A stretch of 64,000 nucleotides of DNA from Sarcophilus harrisii (Eukaryota > Chordata > Mammalia > Dasyuromorphia > Dasyuridae). The notes under the pieces were generated by a model, which worked only from the letters and a program-made list of their open reading frames with translations, was not told the DNA's origin and searched no databases. Where the stretch lies: NCBI RefSeq assembly GCF_902635505.1, contig NC_045427.1, forward strand, positions 621,295,165-621,359,164. The letters run 5' to 3'. The stretch's first letter is position 1. The number at the start of each line of letters is the position of its first letter. The translations under genes and the position numbers were made by a program. Below are positions 1-11,639 of the stretch, one piece after another.

Positions 1-44
1 TTGCAAGTGAGACATGTCATTAGGTTTCCACAGTAGCATAGATT

Positions 45-195
45 TGAAAAGACTCTAAAGATCACCTAGTTCAACCTACTTTTTTTGACAAATGAAGAAA
101 CAATCTCAGAGAATAAATGACTTTTTAAGGATTACTCAGCATCAGAGGTAGAAATTTGTGTCCAAGTCTTGTGATTCCAGTCACTGTGCCACACA
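45..195 (-). repeat. Decayed tRNA-derived SINE, reverse orientation
   Basis: The text runs from a 'ctctaaagatcacctagttcaacc' type start through 'aaatgaagaaac' and 'cagaggtagaaat' to 'ccagtcactgtgccac'. This is the reverse complement of the marsupial SINE body, with its Cys/Ser-like head at the right. It is strongly diverged and therefore old. Confidence 0.6.
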
Positions 196-199
196 TATT

Positions 200-1165
200 T
201 TAAAAGTATTCATTGGTTGGTAGATGTATAAATCAACTCTTCTTCAGCTTCCTCACTATCTACCAGTAGCAAATGGCAATGACTAGTCCCATCTTCCCAA
301 GGATGTATGGTTCCCCTGCTGCCCAGGCCTTCTATTCTCCCAATGTATCTGCATGGTACAGTTAAGTTCCATTAAACTCACTGGAGATGAGTTTAAATAC
401 AAGCAACTTAATCTTTCTCTCCAAGGGTCTCAATTTCTTTATTTCTATAATGTGAATAAACTATTACCCCTCTGTTTCCAACCCAGTCTTGATCTATGGG
501 ATCTTTGAGTCACTTCCAATGAGTCTCATGAGCTCATCATTGTCTCTCTGGGTAATCTCTTGATCTCTTTGATGACAATAGGGGGTGAGGAAGCATCAAA
601 AGAGATTGTACCACAGAACCTAAAAGAGTCATACCCAATAGATTTTAAACAAAGCAGCTTCTATTCTCTCTCAATCTTTCTTTTATAAGGTGTTTTGGAA
701 CTCTGAGATTTCCATGAGAAATGTTTTTTTTGGGGGAGGGGGAAGGAAAAAACTAGAACATGTATTGCTTAAGGTCTAAACTTGGGCCTCTAACACCTGT
801 CTACCTCTTCTGTTTTATGTTTCTATCCCTGAGTACAAGTGATTGAACAATGATCGTGAGAGAAGTCTCATGCCCCTAGAATTTAACCCTTTTCATCTTT
901 GAAATTAATTCTGAAACCCATTGATCTGATTTTAATGAGAACCTTCTGTGATCCACGATTTCAGAGTAGCACCAGCCAGGATTAATTCAGTCTCCCAGCC
1001 ATCTTCTTATCAGGTGGCTTGATGATCCATGCCCTATCATAGTTTGCAACATCTGATCAATGCTACCTGATAAAGGGAAGTTAGTCTTGTGGCTTCCATT
1101 CACCAACTTAGTAATTTTACAAAGTGAAATGCATTTCCCTTATCGCCACTTTCTTGTAAGTGTTG
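200..1165. other. Unassigned DNA
   Basis: AT-rich sequence with no open frame of note, no splice-bounded exon that I could support and no repeat that I recognise. Confidence 0.5.
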
Positions 1166-1171
1166 ACTTCA

Positions 1172-1240
1172 CCTGTTAGAATATAAGCTTCTTAAGGACT
1201 GTCACTGGTTTTGTTTCTGTATCCCCAATGCTATAATTTT
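1172..1240 (+). repeat. L2-type 3' end, short
   Basis: 'gaatataagcttcttaagg' followed by 'gtatccccaatgct' matches the usual L2 tail wording (gtaagctccttgagg ... tatccccagcgc). Only the tail survives. Confidence 0.5.
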
Positions 1241-1319
1241 TTCATTTATTTAGGTGGAATGGGCTTTGGGGAAATATTTCGGAAACTATTTTAGGAGTTC
1301 TATATGTTTTTTTCCACTG

Positions 1320-1778
1320 ACTGCACTTTATTTATTTATTTTTTTTATTTAATAGCCTTTTATTTACAGGTTATATGCATGGGTAACTTTACAACATTAA
1401 CAATTGCTAAACCTCTTGTTCCAATTTTTCACCTCTTACCCCCCCACCCCCTCGCCCAGATGGCAGGATGACCAGTAGATGTTAAATACATTAAAATATA
1501 AATTAGATACACAATAAGTATACATGACCAAAACGTTATTTTGCTGTACAAAAAGAATCAGACTCTGAAATATTGTACAATTAGCTTGAGAAGGAAATAA
1601 AAAATGCATGTGTGCATAAATATAAGGATTGGGAATTCAATGTAATGGTTTTTAGTCATCTCCCAGAGTTCTTTTTCTGGGCATAGCTGGTTCAGTTCAT
1701 TACTGCTCCATTGGAAATGATTTGGTTGATCTCGTTGCTGAGGATGGCCTGGTCCATCAGAACTGGTCATCATATAGT
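1320..1778 (-). mobile_element. L1 3' end (ataaaaggctattaaat subfamily), 5'-truncated
   Basis: Reads in reverse from a T-rich tail at about 1,330 through 'aatagccttttatttacagg', a C-rich stretch (the reverse of the G-rich tract typical of L1 3' UTRs) and on to 'gaactggtcatcatatagta'. Near-identical copies lie at 51,944-52,520 and, shorter, at 14,768-14,931, so the subfamily is relatively young. The 71-codon open frame inside it is part of the L1 3' UTR. No clear target-site duplication was found. Confidence 0.85.
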
Positions 1779-1779
1779 A

Positions 1780-3150
1780 GAAAGGGGCCCTTTATAACTA
1801 CTGCAATGCTTTTTGAATGAGACTATGACCACCAACAGAAGAATGAGTCCAAATTCTGGCCTGACATACCAAAAGACTTGGACTTTAAGGGAGTTGTTTA
1901 TATAATGCAGAGCCAGAATGAAGATGAAATGCTTGTTCAACAGCTCTAATAATAAGTGTTCTGTGTACAAATCATTATTCTTTAAGTATTAACCTCCTGG
2001 GAAAGTATAAGAGGAGGTATATGTTTCTTGACTGTGTTTCAAGTCTTTGTCAATACATGCTTCTGAGCTTTTGAGTGTTGAGCATTACTTTTGTGTGGAA
2101 AAAATAAATATCTGTAGCATACATGAACTACATTATATATTGATGAGTATATTTTCTCTTTCCTTCTGGGGATACCCCAGATAGAGCCAAATTTGAGCTT
2201 TAAGTGATTTCCTCGAAAAAAAATCCAGGGAGGAGGTTTATATAAGAAGCTAGAGATAATAAGAAAAATTCTGACTCCTCTCTTTAGAAGGCTGGTTCCC
2301 TTAGACATGAAATCTGTACATACTTGAGCTCAAAGTTTAGATATACACCATGGAGAAGGTGTCAATTCCACCCTGCACCCCAGATTAGGCCAGTGAGATC
2401 TATTGTTATTTCTAAAAATGGGGAAATAGGACCATTGCCCTTTGAGGTCTGTTCCAGCTCTCTCTCTCTCTCTAATGTATTCTCTTCCCCTAACATTTTC
2501 TTGTCTCTGTTTAGATCAGAGCAGGATCAAACTAGCCAAGAAAAGACACCTATACATTTCCCAGGTATTTTTAAGTCTCCATGGTGCTTGACCTGGAGTT
2601 CACTTTGGGAAAATATCAAAGGTCTTTCTTGACTTTTAAGCTGAGAATTTAACTTTGAAAACATTCTTGACACCGCTCTGGTGTTTCAATGAAACAATCT
2701 ATCTTGGTGGTGAGGTATGTACAAATCACTTACTCCTTTTAAAATTGGACTTATTGGCACCATGTCACCCAATATCTGATGGAACACAGAGCTCACTTTC
2801 TAAAGAGTAATAAACATAACATAGGGAGGACTTGGATTTCAATGAATCAGAGGAAATTTGAGGTCACTTCTTCTGAACCCCTAATTGTTAGCTTTAAAAT
2901 TAAAGCTTACCTTTCACAAAATTATTATTTTACAATCTGAAATAGCAAGTCCAAAGGTATGAATGTAGTTTGAGGGGAACTATTAATTTATGTCAGGAAG
3001 TAACCCTGAAGTCAAACTGTTTGCTCATTTTGTAATTCTATTTCTACTAAAATTGTTTCATTGGGCTTATGTTCATTTATGTACTTTTCAGATGATTATT
3101 CAGAAACCTGTCTATGTTAGGTCTTACCAAGATGTAAAGCTTAGTTTTGG
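1780..3150. other. Unassigned DNA
   Basis: AT-rich, with a short (CT)n run at about 2,456-2,472. A 102-codon open frame at 2,324-2,632 on the plus strand has no recognisable motif or splice context and I do not regard it as a gene. Confidence 0.45.
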
Positions 3151-3840
3151 ATCAGCTATGTCTATTTATGAAATAACTATATGCTGGGCACTGTGTTGAG
3201 CATTGGGGATATAAAGCAAGGCAAAAAAATAGTCCCTTCTTTTAAGGAGTTTAAAGTCTAAAGGCAACATGCAAATAAATATGTACAAACAAACTATAGA
3301 CAGGATAAATGAAAGATAAGTGACACAGGAAAGGTATTAGAATTAAGAGGAATAAGGAAAAGTTCCCTGTACAAAGTTAGAGTTTTAGCTGAGACTGAAG
3401 ATAACTTAGGGAAGCTAACAGGTAGAGATAAAAAGGCACAGAATTTCATGCACGGGGGGAAAGCCAATGAAATCTCATGTGTTGTTCAAGGAACATTAAG
3501 GAAAATGGTATCATTGGCTTGAAAGTACATATGGTGGGGGCAGCTAGGTGGCACAGTGGATAGAGCAGCAGCCCTGAAGTCAGGAGTTCAAATCTGATCT
3601 CAGACACTTAACACTTCCTAGCTGTATGACTCTGGGAAAGCCACTTAACCCCAATTGCCTGGGGGGGATGGGGGAAGTATGGTGGAGTAAAATGTAAGAA
3701 AACTGGAAAGGTAAAAGGGGACTATCTTATGAAGGGCTTTTCAACACCATAAAGGATTTCATATTTGATCCTGGAAGTGATAGGGAGCTATTGGAATTTA
3801 TTGAGTAAGGGGACAATACAAAAGATCCATGATTTGATTC
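3150..3840 (+). repeat. Ancient LINE-like repeat (3' UTR-type module), split by a SINE
   Basis: Begins near 'ctatatgctgggcactgtg' and continues through 'acatgcaaataaatatgtac', 'gttttagctgagactgaag' and, after the SINE, 'aagaaaactggaaaggta', 'tgaagggcttttcaacacc' and 'tatttgatcctggaagtg'. The same ordered phrases recur at 4,730-5,290, 13,825-14,640, 29,365-29,700, 33,490-33,690, 34,205-34,830 and 51,150-51,640. This is a common old marsupial repeat of the L2/CR1 or RTE type; I cannot name the exact family. Confidence 0.7.
3538..3677 (+). mobile_element. Marsupial tRNA-derived SINE with short direct repeats
   Basis: Shows the family head 'gcagctaggtggcacagtgg', a B-box-like 'gttcaaatc' and the end 'cttaaccccaattgcctg'. 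It interrupts the LINE-like repeat around it. The 8-bp word tatggtgg occurs at 3,530-3,537 and again at 3,678-3,685, a plausible target-site duplication. The tail is G-rich rather than A-rich. Confidence 0.9.
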
Positions 3841-4002
3841 ATGTGGGTATTTTCTCCATTGACCAAGATGGATAAGTCTTCACTCCTTCCCAGATCATTT
3901 CAGAAGGTTCTGCAGCTCAAAATATGATCCATCAGTAAACACCCTCCTGGAGATAAGTCTCTCTCAACTTGGCTCAGCTGGTTCTTCTATAATAGGTTAT
4001 AT

Positions 4003-4030
4003 AACTATATACTATATAATTATATAATGA
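4003..4030. repeat. AT-rich palindromic stretch
   Basis: 'tatataactatatacta' type sequence made of alternating TA words that can fold back on itself. No function is implied. Confidence 0.5.
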
Positions 4031-4076
4031 TAACAGTATATCACGGGACCTCTTCTCCAAACCTTCCTTTCCAACT

Positions 4077-4121
4077 TGATAAGAATGCATTCCATAGTGT
4101 TAAGAATGCATTCTATAGTGT
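4077..4121 (+). repeat. Two-copy 22-bp tandem duplication
   Basis: 'aagaatgcattccatagtg' is followed at once by 'aagaatgcattctatagtg', differing by one base. A small, fairly recent slippage duplication. Confidence 0.8.
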
Positions 4122-4160
4122 TTATATATTGTAGTACTTTTGGTCCTTTGGAAGGCCTTC

Positions 4161-4351
4161 AAGAACTCAAGGCCCAGAGGCACCTTAGATGGCACAGTGG
4201 ATAGAGCACCAGTCCTGAAGTCAGGAGCACCTGAGTTCAAATGTGACTTATATACTTAATACTTCCTAACTGTGTAACCTTGGGCAAGTCACTTAGCCCC
4301 AATTGCCTCAGAAAAAAAAAAATTAAATTTAAAAAAAAGAACCCAATGCCC
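4161..4351 (+). mobile_element. Marsupial SINE with near-perfect 15-bp target-site duplication
   Basis: The body (ggcacagtggatagagcacc ... ccccaattgcctcag, then an A-rich tail) lies between aagaactcaaggccc (4,161-4,175) and aagaacccaatgccc (4,337-4,351). The two flanks match at 13 of 15 positions, as expected for an L1-driven insertion. Confidence 0.9.
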
Positions 4352-4489
4352 AAAGAGAAATTGGGAAAGACTTTAACAGAATACAGAACTCATTCCCTAT
4401 CTCACAAAATGCATCACCTAATTATATTTCATTCATGAGATGTATTGAATGACTATTCTGCTGTAGACATCAAGAAGATTTTGAGAAAA

Positions 4490-4690
4490 ATATGACAATG
4501 AATGATATATTGGCTATGTGAACTTTGCAAATCATTTAACTTCTAGGTAATCTAGGCAGTTCTTTAAGATTTTCAGTTGCAGAGAAGATGACAATCTGCA
4601 TTGGTAGAGATAATTTCTTTACTGAGGAGTTCATTATAGCAATAAAGTCATAGATCCAGTTTCTTCCTTATAACAATGAATTGACCATCA
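4490..4690 (+). repeat. SINE of the long-tailed type, decayed
   Basis: Contains 'gcaaatcatttaacttc' followed by 'cagttgcagagaagatgac', 'ctgcattggtagaga' and 'caataaagtcatagatcc'. The same tail module occurs at 12,125-12,375 and, weaker, at 5,410-5,660. Confidence 0.65.
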
Positions 4691-4729
4691 TTAGTGATTC
4701 ATTTTAGCTCACTAATAGGGAAAAAGTGT

Positions 4730-5290
4730 GCAAACAGTTGTGTACAAATAAGCTATAGACAGAAGAAATAGGAAATAATAGAAGGAAGGCATTAGAAGTA
4801 AGAGGGATTGCAAGAGACCTGTAGTAAAAGGCATATTTTATTTGGGATGGGAAGGAAATCAGGAGGGGGAGGTGAGAAAAGAGAACTTTTCAGACATCAG
4901 AGACAGCCAGTAAAAATACCTAGAGTTGGGAGATGAAGTGTTTAGTGCAAGAAACAGAAAGGGAAAAAATGTCATTTGGATTCCAACATATGGTGGTGGG
5001 TAGGAGCTAAGGTGTAAAACAGGAAAGGTGGAAGGAGGGTAAAGGTAATAAAGGGTTTTGAATGTCAAATAGATGATTTTATATTTGATCTAGATAAGAC
5101 AGGGAACCAGTGGAGTATATTGAGTTGGGAGTGGAGTGGGGCATTGGCATGGTCAGACCAGTACTCTAGAAAGACCAGTTTAACAGATGAGTGTTGAGTG
5201 GACTGAAGTGGGGAAAGACTTGTGGTAGTGAAATCAACCAACTACTACAATACTCCAGGTGTGAGATGATGAGGGCAAAAGCTGTACCTT
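4730..5290 (+). repeat. Ancient LINE-like repeat, second copy
   Basis: Phrases in the same order as the copy at 3,150-3,840: 'gtgtacaaataagctatag', 'ggcattagaagtaag', 'gagacagccagtaaaaat', 'tttgatctagataagac', 'catggtcagaccagta' and 'ctccaggtgtgagatgatg'. This copy runs further into the 3' part. Confidence 0.7.
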
Positions 5291-5409
5291 ATCTAAACTT
5301 CATGTTTCCTTAAGGATCTAGTACAATCAGCACACAAAAGACACTTAGATGTTTAATTGGTTTAATTTAAAGAGAAACCAACCATTGTGGAAAACAACTT
5401 ATAATTATG

Positions 5410-5660
5410 GGAAAAAGTGGTTAAATCCTTCTACTCTTTATCATAGGGCCTAGACAGCCATTCTTAAAATGAGAAAGACCTGGGTTTAAGTCCCATATCT
5501 GATACATCCTGACTATATGTCCTTCAAAAAGTCACTTCACTTCTCAGTTCTAGGAAACTATCTAAAAATATGTCACAGTGAACACACCAACCTGAATTGG
5601 TAGCAGGAATTTCTTCTGTTGCAAGTTCTTCATATCAATGTAATCAAAAGTCTTATAACT
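5410..5660 (+). repeat. SINE remnant of the long-tailed type
   Basis: 'gagaaagacctgggttta', then 'gtcacttcacttctcagt' and a tail resembling 'ctgaattggtagcagg'. Strongly diverged. Confidence 0.5.
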
Positions 5661-5744
5661 CCTCCTCTCCCTAATCTTTGACCTACAGTAACAACTATTA
5701 AGTATATTTGAAGGAAGTCAATGATAGAAATTAAAGTCCACCTA

Positions 5745-5965
5745 CATTAAGATCATCATAGCCACACTTTCATGATAGCAAAGAACTGAAAACAAAGTGA
5801 GTATGTGGTAAAATTATTGTCCAGTAAGAAATGATGATTATGAGGAATTTAGAAAAACATGGAAAAACTTGTGTGAACCCATACAGAGTGATGTCATCAG
5901 ATCCAGGAGAATGCTCTACAGGATGACTGCAATACTATAAATAAACAATGCTAAAAGTTCATGAG
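5745..5965 (+). repeat. L1 3' region fragment
   Basis: 'gatagcaaagaactgaaaac', 'aagaaatgatgattatgagg' and 'cagatccaggagaatgc' correspond to the marsupial L1 3' UTR phrases 'gtggcaaagaactggaaac', 'aagaaatgatgaatatgaag' and 'cagaaccaggagaac'. No A-tail follows. Confidence 0.75.
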
Positions 5966-6204
5966 TCTGAGAAAACTTTTTTTTCCTAGTAAATTTATTT
6001 ATTACTTTATGAATCATATTAGGAGAGAAATTCATTTCAGATGGAGATATTCATCCATTTTGGTTAGATTGTCAGACTTGTTGCCATACAGTTGGGCAAA
6101 ATAGCTCCTAATTATTGTTTTGATTTCTTTGTCATTGGGGCAAGTTCACCCTTTTTATTTTGATGCTGATGATTTGATTTTGTTCTTTCTTTTTTCTAAT
6201 CAAA

Positions 6205-6387
6205 TTAAGCAAAATTTTGTCTACTTTGTTGTTTTTTTTTTGTAAAACACAACTTAATTTTATTTATTAGTTCAATAGTTTTCTTAGTTTCAATTTTAGT
6301 AATTTCTCCATTGAGTTTCAGAGTTTCTAACTTGGCACTTAATTGACAGTTTTTAATTTGTTCTTTTACTAGCTTTTTTAGTTGCAT
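6205..6387 (-). pseudogene. L1 ORF2 linker fragment
   Basis: A 60-residue open stretch, rich in K, E, N and I (for example KLETLKLNGEITKIETKKT), at the position of the L1 ORF2 segment between endonuclease and reverse transcriptase. It belongs to the minus-strand L1 here and has no independent function. Confidence 0.6.
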
Positions 6388-6751
6388 GGCTAATTAATCA
6401 ATCTTTTCTTTATTTTATTTATATAGATATTTAAAGATATAAAATTTCCCTTAAGAAATGCTTTGGCTGCATCCCACAGGTTTTGGTATGTTACCTCATT
6501 ATTGTCATTCTCTTGGATGAAATTGTGGGTTGTTTCTGTGACTTGGTATTTGATCTACTCATTTTTTTAGAATTAGATTATTTAATTACCAATTGGTTTT
6601 TAGTCTATTTTTCCCTGCTTCTTTATTGAATATAATTTTATTGTATTGTGGTCAGAAAAGGAAACATTTATTATTTCTGCATTTCTGCATTTAATTGTGA
6701 AGATTTATGCCCTACTACCTGGTCAACTTTTGTGAAGGTGCCATGTGCTGC

Positions 6752-7130
6752 TCAGCAAAGGATGTATTCTTTTCTGTTCCTGTTCAATTTTCTCCAGAGA
6801 TTTATCATATCTAGGTTTTTTAGGATCCTATTAACCTCCCAAGTTTCTTTCTTGTTTATTTTGTGGTTAGATTTGTCTGATTCTGAGAGGGAAAGATTAA
6901 GGTCCCCTACTAGAATAGCTTTGCTGTCTATTATTTCTCCCTGTAACTGACTTAAAATCTTCTCTGGGGATTTGCCTGCTTTACCACTTGGTGCAAACAC
7001 ATTTAGCATTGTTACTACTTCATTGTTTACAGTATCCTTTATCAAGATGTATTTTCCTTCCTTATCTCTTTTAATAATTTTTTTTTTACTTTTGCTTTAT
7101 CTGAGATCAGAATTGCTACCCCTGATTTTT
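6752..7130 (-). pseudogene. L1 ORF2 endonuclease domain fragment
   Basis: The frame reads through NVFAPSGKAGKSPEKILSQL and AILVGDLNLSLSESDKS to KETWEVNRILKNLDMINLWR. The order 'N-V-x-A-P ... G-D-L-N' is the APE-type endonuclease of L1 ORF2p, which nicks target DNA at TT/AAAA-like sites; the GDLN aspartate and asparagine are catalytic in the family. The upstream text (SDKAKVK-like) extends the domain in another frame. It is a fragment: stops and frameshifts separate it from the rest of ORF2. Confidence 0.85.
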
Positions 7131-7955
7131 CTTTTTTACTTCTGTTGAAGTGTAATAAATGCTGTTTCAGCCTTTTACCTTTACTCTATATGAATCTTTT
7201 TGTGTCAAATGTTTTTCTTTTAAACAATATATTTTAGGATTTTATTTTTTTTAATCTACTCTGCTATTTGCTTCCATTTTGTAGGAGAGTTCATCCCATT
7301 CACATTCACAGTCACAATTACTATCTCTGTATTTCCCTACATCCCATTTTCTCCTCTGTATGAAACCCAGTCCATATTTTTTTTTGCCCACCCTACACAC
7401 AATCTTATCTTCTATCTCCCTTCCCCCCTTCTTTTAGTAGTTTTTTTTTTTTACCCACTCCACCCACTACCTTTCTTCTTTCACCCTTTCCTCCATTTTT
7501 TACCTTTTTTTCCCCCTAGAGTTTCTGCCCTACTTTCTGTCCTACCTCTCCCTTTTCTTTTCTCTTTCTTCTCCTATTTTTAATAGGGTTAGATAAATTT
7601 TTATACCCAACTGAATGATTGTTATTCCCTCTTAGAACCAAAACTGATGAGATCAAGCTTCAGGAAATGTTCACCTCCCTCATCTTTTCCTTAATTGTAA
7701 TATGTCTTTTACACCTTTGCATGTGAGCTAATTGTCCTATTATATCTCTCCTTTCCTCTTTTTCAAGTACAGAGCTTTTTCTACTCTTAATGCTTTTTTC
7801 TTTGAAGTCATCACATCAGAGTCTATTCATAACCACACCCTCAGTCTATGTAATGCCTCCCCCCCCAACTCATTTGCCCCAATGACAGATACAGTCCTCA
7901 AGAGTTACAGATATTGTTTTCCCATCTAGAGATGTAAACAGTTTAACCTTTAAAA

Positions 7956-7985
7956 TAATATATATATATAAATATATATATATTC
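7956..7985. repeat. (TA)n microsatellite, imperfect
   Basis: Two short TA runs separated by 'aaa', within the decayed L1. Confidence 0.85.
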
Positions 7986-9649
7986 TCCCTATCCCCCATT
8001 TACCTTCCTATACTTCTCTCAAGTCTTGTGTTTGTAGATTAAATTTTCTGTATAGTTCTGGTTTTCTTTTCAATAGAGATGAATGAAAGTCTGTTACTTT
8101 ATTGAAGCTCCATCATCTCCCCTGAAATATGATCTGAATCTCACTGAGTAGTTAATTCTTGGTTGTAACCCTAGGTTCTTTGCCTTCTGGAATATGGTAT
8201 TCCAGGCCCTCCTGATACTTTATTTTAGAAGATGCCAGATGCTGGGTAATCCTAATTGTTATTCTTTGATATTTGAATTGTTTTTGTCTGGCAGCTTGCA
8301 GTATTTTTCCCCTTAAGGTTATAGTTCTAGAGTTTCACAACAATGTTCCTTAGGGTTTTCCTTGTGGGATCTCTTTTAGAAGGTGATCAATGGATTCTTT
8401 CAATGAATATTTCCCCTTCTTTTTCTAGAATATGAAGGCAATTTTCTTAATGATCTCTTGAAGAATACTGTCCAGGCTCTTTTTTTGGTCATGGTCTTAA
8501 GGTAGACCAATAATTTTTAAATTATTTCTTCTATATCTATTTTCTAGGTTGACTATTTTTCCAATGAGGTATTTCACATTTTCTTGCATTCTTTCATTCT
8601 TTTTAGTTTATTTGACTGATTCATGCTGTCTCAGAGTCATTAGCTTCTATTTGCCCTGTTCTAGCTTTTAATGCATGATTTTCTTCAGTTAACTTTTGTA
8701 TCTCTTTTTCCATTTGGTTAATTCTACTTTTTAAGGAGTTGTTTTCTTCTGACAATTTTTTCCTTCCTTTTCCAGGATGTTGACTCTCTCCTACATATTA
8801 CTCATTTCCTTTCTCATTTTTTTCTTCTACCTCTCTTATTTGCCTTTCAAAATTTTAAAGAACACTTCCAAGAAGATTGTCTGGGCTTGAGACCAATTCA
8901 TATAGTCTTTGAGATTTCTTCTGTGCACATTTTGTCCTCCTCTGAGTCTGTGTTTTGGTCTGCCCTCTCACCATAATAGCTTTCTATGGTCTAGTTCTTT
9001 TCTGTTTCTTGCTCATATTCTTTCCTTTTTTTGGTATTTCCTCTTTTTTTAAACTTTTGTGGTTGAGCTCTGTTCTTGGGATAAGGGGGGCACTGTCCTG
9101 AACTTCTTGTGCATCTCTGAGCCTTGACTTTGAGCACATAGGCCCCTTGTATTTGCAGGTAGCTTTCCCTGCTCTTTTTAGGAAATAGCCTGATTTCCCA
9201 GAGTTTGCCTTCTGAGCTGGGACTGGAAGTTGCCCTAGTGATTTGCTGTTCTATTGAACTAGGCCTGAGGATGTTAATTGCTGATTTTCTGTGATTAAGA
9301 CACTCTCACCAGCTTTCCCAGAGTCTATCTGAACTATTCTGAATACCTTTTTCACTCCAGGGATATTGATCTTTCTTGAAGATTTTTAGTCTTCTTAAGC
9401 TGGAGAGGGGTTTCATTCAGTCAGACTCTATTCAGAGGCTTAGTTTTATGTAGTTTTTGAAGGAAACTGGGAGAGTTGAGCAGTTTCCTCAAGTCTGAGG
9501 AATCTTAATGAAAAGTTTTCATCATTAGAGAAGTGAGTGAAGCATACCTCCATTCTGTTGGCACATAAGTTACATTGATAGAATTTTCATTGATCTTACC
9601 TGAGGTCACCATATTGGTAGTTTTTGCTAAATAGTTTTTTTTTTTTTGT

Positions 9650-11105
9650 TACAAAGGTTTCAGAGGTTATCTCAAGAGTGCAAGGGAAAAGAAAAACCAC
9701 AAATATACAGAAATCACTGATATAAAATTTATTTAAAAAATAGAAACGGATAGTTTTTTTATAATTTTTAAAAATATTTTATTTCTTTAATTGATTCCTA
9801 TTACATTTAGAAAGACCTGTCTATTCTTTGTGCCTCAGTCACAATCAATACATTTCTAAGCACTGGATTAATAAATGCTTGTTTACTGACTGACTAATTG
9901 AATCTGCTACTACTGAGTCCCTACCACTAACCTAGTTGCTTTGACGTATGGCAATGAAGTGTAAAACATGACTTTTTATGCACAAAAATTCTTGAACAGA
10001 GAATACAGATTCTCTGAATATACAATGGTAGCGTACAAGCAGGAGCTTTTTGCTTAACTGTAAAGACATAGTGAAATAGTATTGTGTGATACAAAGATCG
10101 AAAACATCTTTACTGACTGCTTGACATTCAGAAAATCTTAATTGATAAGAACACAGACAAATAATGAATATCTTTATATCTGAACTCTGGAATGAAAGAG
10201 TAGATATTTGCTAAAAACCAACAAAACAGACAAAAAAAAAAACTATTCTTTTGGAGTAAGAAAACTACTCTTTTGGAGAGCTCACTTCCCCAGTGGTTGT
10301 GATAGCATCTCTCAGCACTGATTCCCATAATTCTTTCTGTTCCCTGTCACAGCGAAATAGATTGGGTTGGAATATAGTCACTATGACAATAAAGTGAGAC
10401 AGAGGCCAAGATTAAAATTCACAGGGATGAGATGGAATACTACTTACTGCATCTTTTCGAAATGACAGTCTTCCAAAAAAGAGCAAGTACATAGTTTAAA
10501 AATATCTTGGATTGGACTGAAGCTAAAACATGAAACATTCATTCTATTTTGACTCCCATTAATATTTCCAGTGGTTTTAAGGATGGGGGTGGAAGTAGTG
10601 GGGGAAATTTGTTTTAAAGTTCAAAACTTCCTAGGAAAATATGGATTTTTCTCCTTGATGATTTCTCAAGTCCTTTGAGGTACCAATTTGTTTACGTTTG
10701 ATGAAATGTGCCTTACCTTTTTCAAGTAAAAAGGCTTTTTAGCTAGGAATCATTTAACCTCTTTTAGAGAATAGCTTAGGCTCTACCAACAGACATTTAT
10801 GGAATTCATTTCCCTAGAAATAGATTGGAAGTTTTAAATTAAGAAGGGAAAAATGTTTAGAATAAAAGCAGTTTAATATTTATCAAATGCAAATACTTCT
10901 CTGGGTGGTGGGCTTCCTGTTTATAAAATTCTCCTTCTTTCCAGATTTCATTGATCCTCACCAGCTGCTGCCTGGACCCATAATGGCCTTATCACTTTCC
11001 CTTTATGTTTGATTCATTAATGTCCTCCTGGGCCCTGGATCAGTGGGTGTGTGGAGAAAGAACTTACTCTGAAGAAGTTTTATGAGATTTACACACTGTT
11101 TAAAG
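9650..11105. other. Mostly unassigned DNA with an L2-like tail
   Basis: 'aagcactggattaataaatg' at about 9,856 resembles the end of an L2 or MIR element. A 20-bp duplication, 'actattcttttggagtaag' then 'actactcttttggag', lies at about 10,242-10,280. Nothing else was recognised. Confidence 0.45.
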
Positions 11106-11109
11106 ATGG

Positions 11110-11245
11110 CAAAATTTTAAAAGAGTTTCAGATTCAGAGTTAAAGGACCAAGCTTCAAATCCTACTTCCCCTGCTTTCTGTGTGACCTTGAGCCAGTCAT
11201 TTAAGCCCTAATTAACTTCAGTTTCCTCATTTATAAAATAAAGTC
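11110..11245 (+). repeat. MIR-like SINE remnant
   Basis: 'cttcaaatcctacttcccc' followed by 'tgtgaccttgagccagtcat' and 'cagtttcctcatttataaa', the typical order of a tRNA-derived SINE core. Confidence 0.65.
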
Positions 11246-11246
11246 A

Positions 11247-11490
11247 GCAGTGGATAGAGCACCAGGCCTGAAGTCAGGAACACATCTTCATGAATTCAAA
11301 TCTGGCTCCAGATACTTCCTATCTCTGTGACACTGGGCAAGTCACTTAAATTTTTAGTAGCCTTAGTTTTCTCATTTGTGAAATAAACTGGAGAAGGAAA
11401 TGGCACATCTACTATTCATTATCTTTGTCAAGAAAACCCTAAATGGGGTTATTATTGAAAACAATTGAGTAACAACACAATGAAGGGGTT
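11247..11490 (+). mobile_element. Marsupial SINE with 'ctggagaaggaaatgg' tail
   Basis: Head 'cagtggatagagcaccaggc', core 'gggcaagtcacttaa', then the longer tail 'aactggagaaggaaatggca', 'ctttgtcaagaaaaccc' and 'attgagtaacaacac'. Similar tails occur at 15,560, 22,446 and 52,730. Confidence 0.8.
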
Positions 11491-11639
11491 TGATTTGATG
11501 GGTCTCAGAAATGCCTTCCACCTCTGGATCTCTGATCCTTTCATAATAAACATGATAAGCACCCAGTAGAATAGCATATTAATAATTTGAAGATGCCTCA
11601 GAAGTCAGAGACCATCTCTCTTATTTCATTCCTGTATCA

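Larger units (their letters stand above)
5980..9645 (-). mobile_element. L1 with 5' UTR, ORF1 region and 5' part of ORF2
   Basis: Read on the minus strand it starts near 9,640 with a 5' UTR whose plus-strand text includes 'cctgaggtcaccatattgg'. It then passes an ORF1 region (about 8,400-9,050) that is rich in K/E-type codons and suggests a coiled coil, then an inter-ORF stretch, and the ORF2 endonuclease and linker (about 6,030-7,180). The reverse transcriptase, zinc-knuckle region and body of the 3' UTR are absent; only a scrap resembling an L1 3' end lies at 5,985-6,030. Most L1 copies keep the 3' end and lose the 5' end, so this is the reverse of the usual pattern. It is interrupted by many stops and frameshifts. 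Confidence 0.85.

Noticed and set aside
2324-2632. 102-codon plus-strand frame
   Set aside because: No recognisable motif, no splice or start context, and it crosses a (CT)n run.
3538-3677. tRNA-like head with a B-box, possible tRNA gene
   Set aside because: It is the head of a SINE. The rest of the cloverleaf is absent and the SINE body follows; the same applies to the other SINE heads in the window.
5745-9645. L1 3' scrap (+) next to an L1 5' half (-) as one twin-primed insertion
   Set aside because: Twin priming would put the inverted 5' part before the sense 3' part. Here it lies after it and there is no A-tail, so two separate events are more likely.
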